Part shown: positions 49,110 to 58,565 of the stretch, piece by piece | How positions within the stretch are numbered: the stretch's first letter is position 1 | How the letters are laid out: each line of letters opens with the position of its first letter | Assembly (NCBI GenBank): GCA_905221615.1 | Contig: CAJNDT010003068.1 | Span: 100,270 to 164,269, forward strand | DNA length: 64,000 nucleotides | From: Symbiodinium sp. CCMP2592 | Lineage: Eukaryota; Sar; Dinophyceae; Suessiales; Symbiodiniaceae | Direction: 5' to 3' | Program-made: the position numbers and the translations under genes | The notes under the pieces: model-generated | What the model was told of the DNA's origin: nothing | Database searches by the model: none | Seen by the model: only the letters and a program-made list of their open reading frames with translations

Positions 49110-50057
49110 TATTTCGATCGATGCTCCTCCCGTCCCAGCTGTCTTTTGCTGCAAAATATTCGCGTCGGTGTTTATTTGCCGTTTCATACCTTTCCTTTGT
49201 TACTGTCACCTTCGGTGGTTTTGAACTATGCAGCAGACACGGGTCTTGGGTCGTTATAGTGTAAGCCTGAACCCTAATTATATAATATGAAGTGATTCAA
49301 GAACCAAATCCGAAGGTATAACTTGACTCAAAACCATGCTGCTACTGCTTGGTGGATAACAACTGATGTTATTCTTGAAACCTCTAGCTCCTGCGGGTCT
49401 GCGCTGAGAGCTTGTCAATCAACTACGGTTGAGCTTTGTCTAACCCCAATCGCCAAACACCTGAAACATACCCAGTACACACAAAGTCACTCTCCTCCTG
49501 GTCCGCTGAATGAAGAATCCTGTTGACAGTCGCTAAGCAGCTCCTAACGAACAACAAAGAACAACCATCGTTTCGTTGACAAACCAGCAATTGTATTGAC
49601 TTCCGGAAGATCCACTGCACTCGACGTTTGGAAAGAAACAGGAACTACACGACAGACACATGAATCACAATGAGGGGTGTATATAGGATTTAGGATCTAG
49701 GATTTAAGATCTAGGATTTGGAGGCTTCCAATACTGTCCACTTTTGAAGGATGGCTTAAAGATTACGGTTTTAGGAACTAAATATGCGTAAGTAGACAGA
49801 GTCTATCTCTTTAGAGCGGGCTGTACCCAAGGCTTAGATGTTTAGGCTTTAGGGTTTACTTGGTGCAAGCGAGGCGTTTTGACCCTTCGAGGAACTGCAA
49901 GTCAAGAGTCTCAGTACATGTGCGATTACATGTGAATATGTGTACATATATATATATATATATGTATATCCACATGTTTGTTTGTTTTTACATACAGATA
50001 AACAGGTAGACATATGGACAGCTAGGTGCATGTGTGCGTGCGCTCTACGCTCTGAAC
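49110..50057. other. No confident gene
   Basis: AT-rich text with a TA microsatellite (49945-49965). Minus 49900-49861 (FLEGSKRLACTK after CTTGCAG) may be a further exon of the kinase region to the right. Confidence 0.35.
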
Positions 50058-50162
50058 TTGCCTTGCCATCGACTGCCTCGGGCGCCATGAAATTGGGTGT
50101 CCCCACGTGGTGCTCGTACTGGGGGCCCAGCATCATGGTCTTGACCTCTATCAGGCTTAAGG
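50058..50162 (-). CDS. Protein kinase exon with activation-loop end and APE motif
   Basis: Minus strand, about 50162 to the A|GTTCAG donor at 50058: LSLIEVKTMMLGPQYEHHVG, then GTPNFMAPEAVDGK. GTPNFMAPE is subdomain VIII of the Ser/Thr protein kinase fold (usual form GTPxYMAPE), which orients the P+1 loop. The exon begins at the inner edge of family-H copy 5, so that element is probably the preceding intron. I infer an active-type Ser/Thr kinase; the subfamily is not determined. The downstream part (subdomains IX-XI) was not located. Confidence 0.72.
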
Positions 50163-50258
50163 CTCACCTGCACCCCAAATAACCTACCATTTTAGGGCTC
50201 CTTAACATGATTTGTTAAAACAAGTCCAAAAAGGCAGTAGGGTATTTGGGGTTAAGGT
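50160..50258. mobile_element. Family H palindrome, copy 5
   Basis: CACCTGCACCCCAAATAACC and GGTATTTGGGGTTAAGGTAG. Minus-strand end GGGGTGCAG could serve as acceptor for the kinase exon. Confidence 0.75.
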
Positions 50259-50401
50259 AGGGTTCAGGGTTGAGGGTTTGAAAAGACGACTACTGCTGTT
50301 GAGGTGGTGTCGGTGGTACTGCCTGACCGATTGGGTAGACGCAGGCGGAAGAAACAGAATGAACCACCTACAACAACGCAACCCCCAACAAAAACTTGTG
50401 T

Positions 50402-50541
50402 GGTGATCCACGAAGTTCCGAAAGTCCGAAACAAAACTCTTGCACCTAAACTGCAAGTCTGGATCGCTACCGCATCTCAAAAATATGCAAAATCGACCCG
50501 AGCATCTGCATCCACTTCTTATAAGTGTCAGTCTCAACAAC
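50402..50541 (-). CDS. Two exons with a 25-nt intron, possibly of the kinase gene
   Basis: Exon 50541-50471 after ACAAG encodes VVETDTYKKWMQMLGSILHI and FEM, ending ATGCG|GTAGCG. A 25-nt interval ends GTTTAG. The frame resumes in phase 2 at 50445: CKSFVSDFRNFVDHHT. The interval contains an in-frame stop, so if both parts are coding it must be removed. If real this is an extremely short intron. It lies between the DFG and APE exons of the kinase region, as an insertion in the activation segment or as a separate gene. Confidence 0.45.
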
Positions 50542-50594
50542 CTTGTAGAAGCCCTAAACCTACATCACGAATCCCCTAAACCATAAAACCGAAC

Positions 50595-50826
50595 TCCTCC
50601 TTGTCGGGTATCATGGGGAACTAAAAGTTTACCTCGTTGGTTATATAGGGATGATAATATAGCCCTGAGGGTCCATGTACTCATATAGTATATACATTGG
50701 CCTTAATGTAGTCCCTATATAGGTACTTTGGGCCTCATGTATCTCTATATGGGTACATGGTCCCTTGGGGTAGAGGCTATACTACCCAAAAGAGGTTAAA
50801 GGTTTCCTACTCTACTACTAGGTAAC
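50595..50826. mobile_element. Family D introner, copy 4, carrying a nested E
   Basis: Left arm TCCTTGTCGGGTATCATGGG at 50598; right arm CTACTCTACTACTAGG ends 50822. A whole family-E element (50662-50771) sits in the loop, replacing the usual GGGATTATATAGGG spacer. Confidence 0.88.
50662..50771. mobile_element. Family E introner, copy 6 (nested in D4)
   Basis: CCCTGAGGGTCCATGTACTC to GTACATGGTCCCTTGGGG; very similar to copies at 41493 and 51799. Confidence 0.9.
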
Positions 50827-51079
50827 TCTACTCCGACGCATCTGCGACGGTCCGCACTGGGCACATTGGCCTCTGGGTTCTCGGTATCCCGCGCAGTGCC
50901 TCAAGCCGGTTTTGGCAAAGATTTCCGAAACCCTGCCTCCAGGGACCTTATTATGGGGTCCTTAAGGGGTCTAGGGCCCTAACTATGAGGTCCTTGGACG
51001 GGATAGGGATACACCTTGTGCTAGACCTAAACGGGACAAGACCTAGAAGTAATTCGGAATGAGGCTAACATCGTGCGGG

Positions 51080-51290
51080 ATGGGGACAGCAGATTTCTGA
51101 GCTTCGAGGCTGAAACATCCGCCCGAACATCGGGAGCCCTTGATGTTTACATCCAAACCTTGATGTTGCCGGCGCGTGGGCTGGAAGCTAACCGTGAGCC
51201 TCCAAGTACCGAATAACGATACGTCCAGCTTACAATTTGAAGAGACTGAAAACCAAACTAACTGCCTAAAAACCAGGTACTTAGGACTCT
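51080..51290 (-). CDS. Possible exon beside a diverged F-like hairpin
   Basis: Minus strand reads PTRRQHQGLDVNIKGSRCSG and FSLEAQKSAVPIPHDVSL. A hairpin with TCCAAGTACCG/GGTACTTAGGA termini lies at 51196-51290. Confidence 0.33.
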
Positions 51291-51354
51291 TGACGCCCCT
51301 AGCAACCTCATGCAAGATCCCTCACAGAACCCTCAACCTTGGACGGCTGTAGGG

Positions 51355-51431
51355 TTAATCCCCTTGCTCCAAGTGTCCGAAATCGATGAGTTTCACCGTC
51401 TTCTCCGGCAGCGTAAGCAGAAAGTTCTCAC
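51355..51431 (-). CDS. Protein kinase exon with DFG motif
   Basis: After TGACTTAG the minus strand encodes ENFLLTLPEKTVKLIDFGHL and EQGD, then TAA unless a donor precedes it. ENFLL...VKLIDFG matches subdomains VIb-VII of CDPK/CAMK-like kinases (usual form HRDLKPENFLL...KxIDFG): the Asn and the DFG Asp bind metal. Upstream in the same frame reads LKEQLRCDLG, so if unspliced the catalytic HRD would be RCD. More likely an intron boundary lies at CTTAG| and HRDLKP is on another exon. Exons at 50.1-50.5 kb probably belong to the same gene. Confidence 0.62.
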
Positions 51432-51609
51432 CTAAGTCACAGCGTAGTTGTTCCTTCAGGTTCTTACAGATTCCATAAGGGTTATCGTAAGGGTTCCAAC
51501 CAGAAAGAGGCTTGTGAGCGCAGCATGAAGTGAGATCCCTAAATTGAGGGCTCCACTGCCACTTGCGTCATCGGTTGTATCTGTTCCGAAACCCTAAACT
51601 AAATGCATA

Positions 51610-51712
51610 TGGGAGTTTCCGGAAAATTATAGGTACCTTATTTGGGGTCCTTATAATAAGGATCCTACCATTAGGGGGTATTATTTTAGGGTCCCCTATT
51701 TTCGGAAACCCT
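51610..51712. mobile_element. Family I palindrome, copy 4
   Basis: ATGGGAGTTTCCGGAAAATT and CCTATTTTCGGAAACCCT. Confidence 0.82.
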
Positions 51713-51753
51713 AAACCCTAAACCCTAAACCCTATGAACCACGTGGTGGCTCC

Positions 51754-52034
51754 ATGCCAGAGCTGCAATTCCTGAAGAAGGACGTGACACATTACAGTCC
51801 CCTAAGGGTCCATGTACTCATATAGACAAGGGTCCTTTAAGGGTACCATAAGGGATCCTTTAAGGGATCTAGAAGGGTTTAGGGTATAAGGGTCCATGTA
51901 CTCTTGTAGTATATACATTGGCCTTAATGTAGTCCCCATATAGGTACTTTGGGGCTCATGTATCTCTATATGGGTACATGGACCCTTAGGGGTCTTCTCG
52001 AGTGCTTTACTTTGCCTCCCCGAGTGCTACGTAG
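51754..52034 (+). CDS. Candidate 32-aa gene split by E introner copy 7
   Basis: ATG 51754: MPELQFLKKDVTHYSPLR, phase 0 at AAGG|GTCCATG. After CCCTTAG: GSSRVLYFASPSAT and TAG 52034, phase 0. It overlaps the last exon of the convergent minus-strand gene by 8 nt. Short; could be chance. Confidence 0.38.
51799..51992. mobile_element. Family E introner, copy 7, with internal insertion
   Basis: The left arm CCCTAAGGGTCCATGTACTC is present twice (51801 and about 51890), separated by AAGGGTCCTTTAAGGG-type and TTTAGGG text; one right arm GTACATGGACCCTTAGGGG. Confidence 0.82.
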
Positions 52035-52344
52035 TGGAAACATAGAATGAATGCAGACAGTCTGCAACCAAGTAAGAGGCAGAGGGTCAGTGCTAACCCT
52101 CGACACCCTAACCTTCAAAAATATCGGGTTCGTTGTAAACGAAGATGACGTAAAGTGCGTGGGGGATTGATCTCGACTTGGTTGCTGCTCTCCCCACCAG
52201 AGCTGTAATGAATGTAGGTGTGGCTGGCTTGCACTCTCCACAGACTGGACCCTGTCTCTCCCTCTTACTTCCACACGTGCAATCCTATGCAGGCAGAACC
52301 GGCGGCCGTTCCTTTTGCACTCACTTCCGGCGGCGGTTCGTCTG
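52027..52344 (-). CDS. C-terminal exons of a gene running into the assembly gap
   Basis: The minus strand is open from the gap to 52113: CGECKPATPTFITALVGRAA, SRSIPHALYVIFVYNEPDIF, ending phase 1 at GAAG|GTTAGG. A 51-nt intron ends GGTTGCAG. Exon 52061-52027 adds CLHSFYVSTT and TAG, phase 1. Other frames are also partly open between 52200 and the gap. The 5' part is lost in the 100-N gap. Function unknown; a CxxC (VCGEC) is present. Confidence 0.52.
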
Positions 52345-52444
52345 NNNNNNNNNNNNNNNNNNNNNNNNNNNNNNNNNNNNNNNNNNNNNNNNNNNNNNNN
52401 NNNNNNNNNNNNNNNNNNNNNNNNNNNNNNNNNNNNNNNNNNNN
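52345..52444. other. Assembly gap (100 N)
   Basis: Exactly 100 N, the conventional placeholder for a gap of unknown size. Confidence 0.99.
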
Positions 52445-52559
52445 CGGGCGGTGGGCTATTTTTCAAAGAACCACGATGACATACCGATAAAATTGAATGG
52501 TGTGTGTTACACAATAGTACACTCAGCGGCACCACTCCAATCGTTAAGTTAAAACATCT

Positions 52560-53400
52560 GAGCAACGTGCACACAGTCATCCCAGAAGCCTTGGAGCTCA
52601 TCTTACAGATCAAGCAGAAATTTCTTCCTGCATAAAGTGTCGGCAAAAGGGCAGCTGCTTATATCGACGGAGACGATGGGGCCAGGCTTTTAAGGTTAGT
52701 GCATTGAACATAAGCAAAGGACCGTATATATAGGTGTTCGTGGGGACCGTATATATAGGTGTTCGTGGGGAAGTAGCTCCGTGCTCAGCTGCTGCAACTA
52801 AGGAAAATCGCACGATGCTTCATCCAAGCCTGCACGGCCACCCAGACTATTATGTATGGCTGATACCCAAGTAAGATAAGATCGAGAGGCTAGCGTAATA
52901 AGGGCACATACCGTAGCTGCATAAACACCAAGAATCTGGACCTAGACTCCTAGAACCTGAATGACCCTACCCTACCATACTTCAACCTTAAGCCTTAAGA
53001 TTCTATGGTCTGTGGTGGCAAACTGATTGATGCACAGGCTCTTCGGAGTCTCGCTGCATGGGACAAAGTTTCAGGGCATCGGGATTGGCTTGTGGTGTAT
53101 GCTAAAGGGTAGTTTAAGCGTCTGGGCTAGTCCTCGTTTTCCAACAACTCAGAGGCCGCCGAACCAAGGCGTGCGAAGCCTGAGCGATTCAGGGTACAGG
53201 GAGAAGTTTAAGCTTTTGTGATTTTGGGATTTAGGGTTTGGGGTATGGGTTTAGGGGTTTGTAGGTATCAAAGGCCAGAATATGTAATTCCGGCTTAGGG
53301 AATCTGATTTGCGGGTTTAGGGTTTTGTGTTTTGCTTTGGGGTTTTGTATAGTTAGATATCTGAAGTCCATAGTATTTAATTGAAGCACCGGAAAGAATC
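52560..53400. other. No confident gene
   Basis: A perfect tandem duplication GGACCGTATATATAGGTGTTCGTGG at 52721-52768; otherwise telomere-like text. Confidence 0.5.
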
Positions 53401-53403
53401 AGT

Positions 53404-55066
53404 CTAGGAGCCTTCGTGAAGCTCCCCCGGATCTACTGTAGGGTCATCTGTGTTCTCTTCTTCTTCGTCAGCTTCTTCATTGTCATTACCATCATCAGCA
53501 TCATCTCCCTCCACCGCCTTCTCCTCATCGTTCGCGATCTGGGTCTTCGCCACCCTCTGCATCTTGATAGGGGAATCGTGCGGCCTGGGATCGGGTATGT
53601 AGGTATGCATCTATGTATGTATGTATGCATGCATGTATGTGTGTATGTATGTATGTATGTATGTGTGTATGTATAGATTAGTATAGATGCATCTATAAGT
53701 ATGTACGTATATATGTATGTATGTATATATGTATGCATGATGACGGAATGAGTGTGTGTGTGTGTGTGTGAGTGTGTCTGCGTGCGTACGACCATGCGTC
53801 TACGAGAATGCATGAAGTATGAGATGGTTTGCATGTATATATAGGAAGCATGTATGTTACATGCAGGGATCATGTGGGTAGCCAATAATAAGCTTCTTTG
53901 AACTAGGAAAGGCTTACACAAACCATAGCTGAATTGCGAGTTCGGGAAGTGCTTGAGGCCAAGCTTGTTGATGGTTTGCCAATCCAAAGCCGATGTTTCC
54001 CAGTCGTGCTCGTGAGCCAGCAGAGACTCCCTACAGCCCCTGAAGTTTAACTGACCGGGATTGAGGTTCATGTACACGTAGGAATCGGCGAAGCTCTTGG
54101 CAATGTGCATTGCCTTTTGGACACTGAGGTTGTCCTTCACAACCAGCTGCAGCTTCTGCACCCACTTGGACCGCAGATTGTGGCGATCTTCTCGTACCTC
54201 GATCTTGATCAAGGGGTTCTTGGAGCCTTGTGTGCAGTACTTGCAGCGGATGATCGGGTAGATATAATCGTCCACGGGTTTCAGTTGTTTGGCTTTCGGC
54301 ACGGCCTTCACTTTGGTTTGGGTTTGCATGGGATTCTTTGGTGGCATAGAGGAATCGAGATCACTGGGTACGAGATGAGGAACACTCCATAACAAGCCAC
54401 CGAACGAGACCTTAACCTCATCATCCTTGTCGACGAAAGGAACGGATGAAATGATAACCCCTTCTTTTTTTTGCCAGCAGGCCTTCCCCAGCTCCGGATT
54501 CCATTTGATATCGCCAGCAGCCTCCTTGGACTTGTCGGCATCGTCGGGCATCTTCTCGTCATGCTCGGCGTCGGCGTCGTCGGGCTTCTTCTCCTTCTTC
54601 TTGTGGCAATCGTCGGGCTTCTTCTCCTTCTTCTCGTCGGCGTCGTGGTGCTTCTTCTCCTTCTTCTCGGCGTCGGCGTCGTCGGGCTTCTTCTCCTTCT
54701 TCTTCTCGGCATCGTCGGGCTTCTTCTCCTTCTTCTCGGCGACGGCATCGTCGGGCTTCTTCTCCTTCTTCTCGGCGTCGGCATCGTCGGGCTTCTTCTC
54801 CTTCTTCTCGGCGTCGGTGTCGTTGGGGTTCTTCTCCTTCTTCTTTTTCTCGGCGTCGGCGTTCTCCTTCTTCTGGGCGTCGCTGGATTTCTTGGCTCTC
54901 TTGGGCTTGGGCTTGTCGGCCTGGTCGTCCTTGTCGTCGCCTTCGTCGGGGTCCATTGGTTTCAACTTAAGGAGGGTCTGCTTCGGAGTCTTCGGCGAGG
55001 CTTCCTCCTGCTTCGCTGTCTCGGCTGCTCGTCGCCGAGGAGGACCGGGAGTCGGAGAAAGGTAGC
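53404..55066 (-). CDS. Lys/Asp-repeat protein with a conserved-looking C-terminal domain
   Basis: Main exon about 55066-53920. It opens after CTCTCAG and includes YLSPTPGPPRRRAAETAKQE; the first ATG is at 54956 (MDPDEGDDKDDQADKPKPKR). About 120 residues then consist of an imperfect repeat of DDADAEKKEKKP. A folded-looking part follows: WNPELGKACWQKKEGVIISS, VDDYIYPIIRCKYCTQGSKN, NLRSKWVQKLQLVVKDNLSV, HEHDWETSALDWQTINKLGL. The exon ends about GGTTT|GTGTAAG at 53920. Intron 53585-53919 is full of TGTA microsatellite. Exon 53584-53404 adds PHDSPIKMQRVAKTQIANDE and an acidic tail, then a stop. The phase works with the GTGTAA donor, not with GTAAGC two bases on. The Lys/Asp repeats are encoded by a GAC/AAG tandem array. 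Function unknown; a nuclear charged protein is a guess. Confidence 0.65.
53597..53790. repeat. (TGTA)n/(GT)n microsatellite in intron
   Basis: TATGTATGTATG tracts and a TG run. Confidence 0.95.
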
Positions 55067-55336
55067 CTGAGAGGATTGTGCAAAAAAAGAATCTTGCTTC
55101 CGATCACGGTTTTAGGTTTAGGGTGAGGTTTTGTTTGGGGTTCGAGGGTCGGGCTTCAGGTCGTTCGGGATCTAGGCTTTGAAATTTAGTGGGATATTGA
55201 GGGTGTTGAGCATTTTAAGCTTTAGAATTGGGCATCAGAATCATTAGAGCTTGGTTTTAAGAAGGCTTAGTTTCGAGGCCGTCCTTTTTTTGCAGCGTGG
55301 GACAGGCCACGGGTTGCAGCTATAACACAGGCAGCA

Positions 55337-55887
55337 TCATCTTGTGGACACTACCACGTACACACAGAACGGACCTTCCTGAGTCGAAATGCCTTCGCCG
55401 CCACTAGCAGAATTTGTGCAGCGATTGTCCCGTTGCCATCGGTCAATCAGGGCTGCTTCTAGAAACCCAGCAGCTTCTCCAGAGGCAAGAATACCAACAA
55501 TTCTCATTTCATTCCAGGAAGGGTTGGAGCTGTGCAAGTAGCCATAGCCATCGTTGCTCCATCTATGAACAGGATTGCTTGTCAAGCCGATCTTAAAGTA
55601 GGAGCTGGAAGCCAGGCCCCGGATCACGAGGTTCGCACGTTCAAGTATTTTGCTCGCTAGTGATTGCGAAGGCAACAGGTCAAGCTTCAAACAAGGCTCG
55701 GCCATAATATCTTGGATCAAGCCCTTCAAGCGAGGTAGCTCAGCCAGGTGTTTTGGCACTCGAAGCTTCCAGTAATTATCGGAAACACAACGAACGACTG
55801 AACCATTCATCTCCCAAACAGCACCCGGAGGACGTGCGGCAATGGGAACGAGCGGGACTTCGAGATGGTCTGGTGGTGCCACCAATT
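55337..55887 (-). CDS. GIY-YIG / T5orf172-like domain protein, partial
   Basis: Open for 182 codons. The core reads SSYFKIGLTSNPVHRWSNDG, then NEMRIVGILASGEAAGFLEA, ALIDRWQRDNRCTNSASGGE. K-I-G-x-T...R is the YIG strand and catalytic-Arg helix of GIY-YIG-superfamily nucleases. LEAALID supplies the conserved Glu, and NxxxGGEG the conserved C-terminal Asn/Gly. The classical GIY strand is not evident. There is no ATG at the 5' end (the frame opens after a TAA and an AG), so an upstream exon is missing. The 3' end probably splices near F|GTGTGTAC or V|GTAGTG. It lies just upstream of the Lys/Asp-repeat gene and could be its 5' exon. Role in dinoflagellates unknown. Confidence 0.62.
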
Positions 55888-55969
55888 CTTAGATGCAATT
55901 AGCCCCTAAGCCCTAAACCCTAAACTTTAGGCCCTAAACCCTTCCCTGAAGGGATACCCACATATATGC

Positions 55970-55986
55970 ACACACACACACACACA
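55970..55986. repeat. (CA)n microsatellite
   Basis: ACACACACACACACACA. Confidence 0.9.
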
Positions 55987-55989
55987 TGA

Positions 55990-56133
55990 TTATTCTGATG
56001 CAGACTGCGAGGGTCTCCGTCGTTGTCTCTCTCTGCCGTAAGCCAGCAGCTCCGTCAACCAAGCTTCCGAGTCGTCGAGATCATTAGATTCAGATGCTGA
56101 TGTACCCAGAGGTTCGCCATGGCACGGCGACAT
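55990..56133 (-). CDS. Short complete ORF (47 aa), acidic then basic
   Basis: ATG 56133 to TAA 55990: MSPCHGEPLGTSASESNDLD, DSEAWLTELLAYGRERQRRR, PSQSASE. The DDSEAWLTELLAYGRERQRR segment is a plausible amphipathic helix with a basic end. It may be a free small gene, or the last exon of the gene at 56640-57860. Unknown family. Confidence 0.5.
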   Translation of the reverse strand: MSPCHGEPLGTSASESNDLDDSEAWLTELLAYGRERQRRRPSQSASE

Positions 56134-56639
56134 GCATAAAACTTAAAGGGCTTAACGGATCTCTGACATCTAGAATCAAGCGGATGGAGGGCTGCACTGT
56201 CTGGCCCTACAGAGCAATAAATCCTTCGGAGTTTTGAGCCCCTGCACTAGCAAGCCTTCCCAAGCCCGCAAACCATCAAGGAGCCCAGCACGAATCGTTG
56301 ACCCTGACTACCCTAAGCCCTAACCAATTATATAAGCCTTTGGCTGGAAATCCGAAAGCTTGAAGCTCACGACTCAACACCGACTCCATACTATTTATTT
56401 AAGACAAAAGCCGAGTAACTCGCACTACTCGTAGATGGATCCTGGCCCAGATCTCCTCCCATCATGCCCTCCAAGGTATTGAGGAACCAATCGCTGCGGA
56501 CGAAGGCGGCAGCCTCTTCCTTTGCGGGATCTTTGCTAGGCCGGAGTTGTAAGTATAACAATATAGTCATTATAAGTTCGGGAATTCTCGCGATGCAAGT
56601 TTGTGGAATGAACTCAATTTCTACAATGGAGCAGCAAGG

Positions 56640-57860
56640 CTAAATCATCCAAACGTCAGATAGACCCTGCGGACTTCCGCTGATGCTGCTGCTGCCGCTT
56701 TGCTTCAACGGATTCTGGTCTTGGCACTTGCTTTGTTCCTGGGCATTGACTTGCGGGCTGCTGCTGAGCTGCTGTGGATGCTGCTGCCGGGGCTTGCTTT
56801 CAGGACCGCTTGGCACTTGTGGTTCCTGTGCCTGCTGGTTGACAGCTTGCGAAGCGTCGCTGCTGTTGCTGCTGCTGCTGCTGGTAGTGCTGCTACTTGC
56901 CGTGCCGTCGCTGGTTTGGCCTGCATCAGAACCATCATGGGTTTCCTGCCCTTCCTCCATAAGATCATGCTGTTCAGCAGGCTTGCCCTCCACTTTCGCT
57001 GCCCTGTCTGGCTGCTTTCCCTTGACCCTCCTACGTCCAATAGGCATATCCGAAGGCAATCTCTTCAAGGGTTTGTGCGCCTGAAGGGGTCAGCTAAAAT
57101 ACACACACAAAACAAGTCCTCCAGAAACCGCAGAGAATCCTAAATATACGAGGACATATGGTGCCTTTGGGACCCAATCCCTTCCACGAAGAGTAGCTTG
57201 GGCATAATGTCGGAATGCGGCACTGAGTCTCAAGGAATTGGTTGTTGACCATGCATCCCGATCGCACTCTTTAATCTGCTCGGCCAAGTGCTGCTTGTCC
57301 TCCCACTATATTAGCAACTTATGACAAATAGCACTCACGATCTCGGTAGTTTCAGGATAGGACCTAGAAAAAGTTGCAAAATCTTCGTAGCTCCAGTCCT
57401 CCCTCTTCAATATCGCTAGCAATGCCTTCTTGATAACAGTATCCGGAAAGTTCCACGTGGGGCTCAGCTGTCTGCAGCTGTTGAGGATGCCCTGAAACAA
57501 CCTCGAAATATCCGATGCTCAATTGTATTAGCAGAAATGCAAACGAAAAGCCTCTTAGTTCTAACCGGACCAAGAAAACTCCAGAAGGTTGTGCTAATTG
57601 TAAATCCCAGTGTACGAAGAACAAAGTTTCTTCTTGTCCATAGATTTGATCGCACGATCAGTGGTGTAATTCGTGAAGAATCTCTTCTCAACGAAAGGAC
57701 TCAAAGACTCCGCCAACGTGCCCGCATTCTTGAACCCCACTCGTGATTTGCGAGGCTCATCATCCGTCGACGGGGACTTCTTCATCGCCGCCGACTTCGC
57801 CGCCGGCTTCGCCGTGCTCTTCTTCAGAGCCGCTGGTCGCTTCATGTTTGATTTCGCCAT
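56640..57860 (-). CDS. Four-exon gene, Lys-rich N-terminus and Ser/Gln-rich C-terminus (334 aa)
   Basis: ATG 57860. Exon 1, 57860-57616: MKRPAALKKSTAKPAAKSAA (histone-H1-like basic leader), then VEKRFFTNYTTDRAIKSMDK. Exon 2, 57501-57339: QLSPTWNFPDTVIKKALLAI, REDWSYEDFATFSRSYPETT, ending ATC|GTGAGT. Intron 2 is only 33 nt (57306-57338, ends AATATAG). Exon 3, 57305-57150: WEDKQHLAEQIKECDRDAWS, RLSAAFRHYAQATLRGRDWV. Intron 3 is 69 nt. Exon 4, 57080-56640: RRRVKGKQPDRAAKVEGK then a disordered Ser/Gln/Pro tail, stop. Phases 2/2, 0/0 and 0/0 all agree. The central part looks globular and is unrecognised; the basic head suggests nuclear or nucleic-acid binding (inference). An alternative start of exon 2 after TTTCAG (57491) breaks the phase. 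Confidence 0.75.
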
Positions 57861-58498
57861 TGCGAAACTGCAGCCCTGAAATAAAGCCCGAAGCTGAATT
57901 ACTTGGACCCGGAGCCCAGGTTATTCCTGAAGTGTACCACAACAACGGCAACCGACTACTACCTCGACTGGGTTTTCGGGGTTTGTGTTCGTCGGGGTTT
58001 GTAGGCAAGGGTCCCCGCTGTAACATCTACAAGGCCCCTACAGAGCGAATTGCAGCCTGATCTGAATCACCCGGAAAATCTAAGTTCAGCAGATCCACAG
58101 GATGAATATATTGAGCTTGAAACCCAGGGAATACGTGCAACCTGCAGTGAAGTCCAAAGCCCAGTTTGCAAACCCTTTCCCGACCCTTTCTGCCCCTGTC
58201 AGCCAGAGCAGTTGCCGGCCACGGCTTTCGCAACGACAGCAACTGCATGTGACATGACGACGAATAAACGACGACGACGACGACAACGAAAAGTTCGGGA
58301 TTCGTGGAATGCCACATGAGCGATCTCTTTCGAGTAGAGGACTAAATTCTCTCGCCCCCACTCATCCGAACTGCCACTGAAATTTCGTTTAATTTGCGAT
58401 AATTGTATATATGGGTTTCTATTTGTATACTTTTGCCCCTGCATCCTGGTTTTAGGGTCGGGTATATTAAGGTTTTGAGCTTTAGGGCCTTAGGGTTC
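57861..58498. other. No confident gene
   Basis: Contains a (GAC)n tract near 58257-58290 and telomere-like text; open runs on both strands are short. Confidence 0.45.
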
Positions 58499-58511
58499 TT
58501 TTTTTTTTTCT
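58499..58511 (-). other. A-tract downstream of the long ORF
   Basis: On the minus strand, A11 lies about 55 nt after the stop codon of the 1298-aa ORF, where the tail of a retroposed mRNA would be expected. Confidence 0.6.
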
Positions 58512-58565
58512 TTCCCGCACTGTTTGAGCCAAATGATTAATTTTTGGCATGCAGAGCCTTCTTGG

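Noticed and set aside
54427..55070. Plus-strand Phe/Leu-rich ORFs of about 200 codons
   Set aside because: Antisense of the Lys/Asp repeat (GAAGAAG read backwards); not coding.
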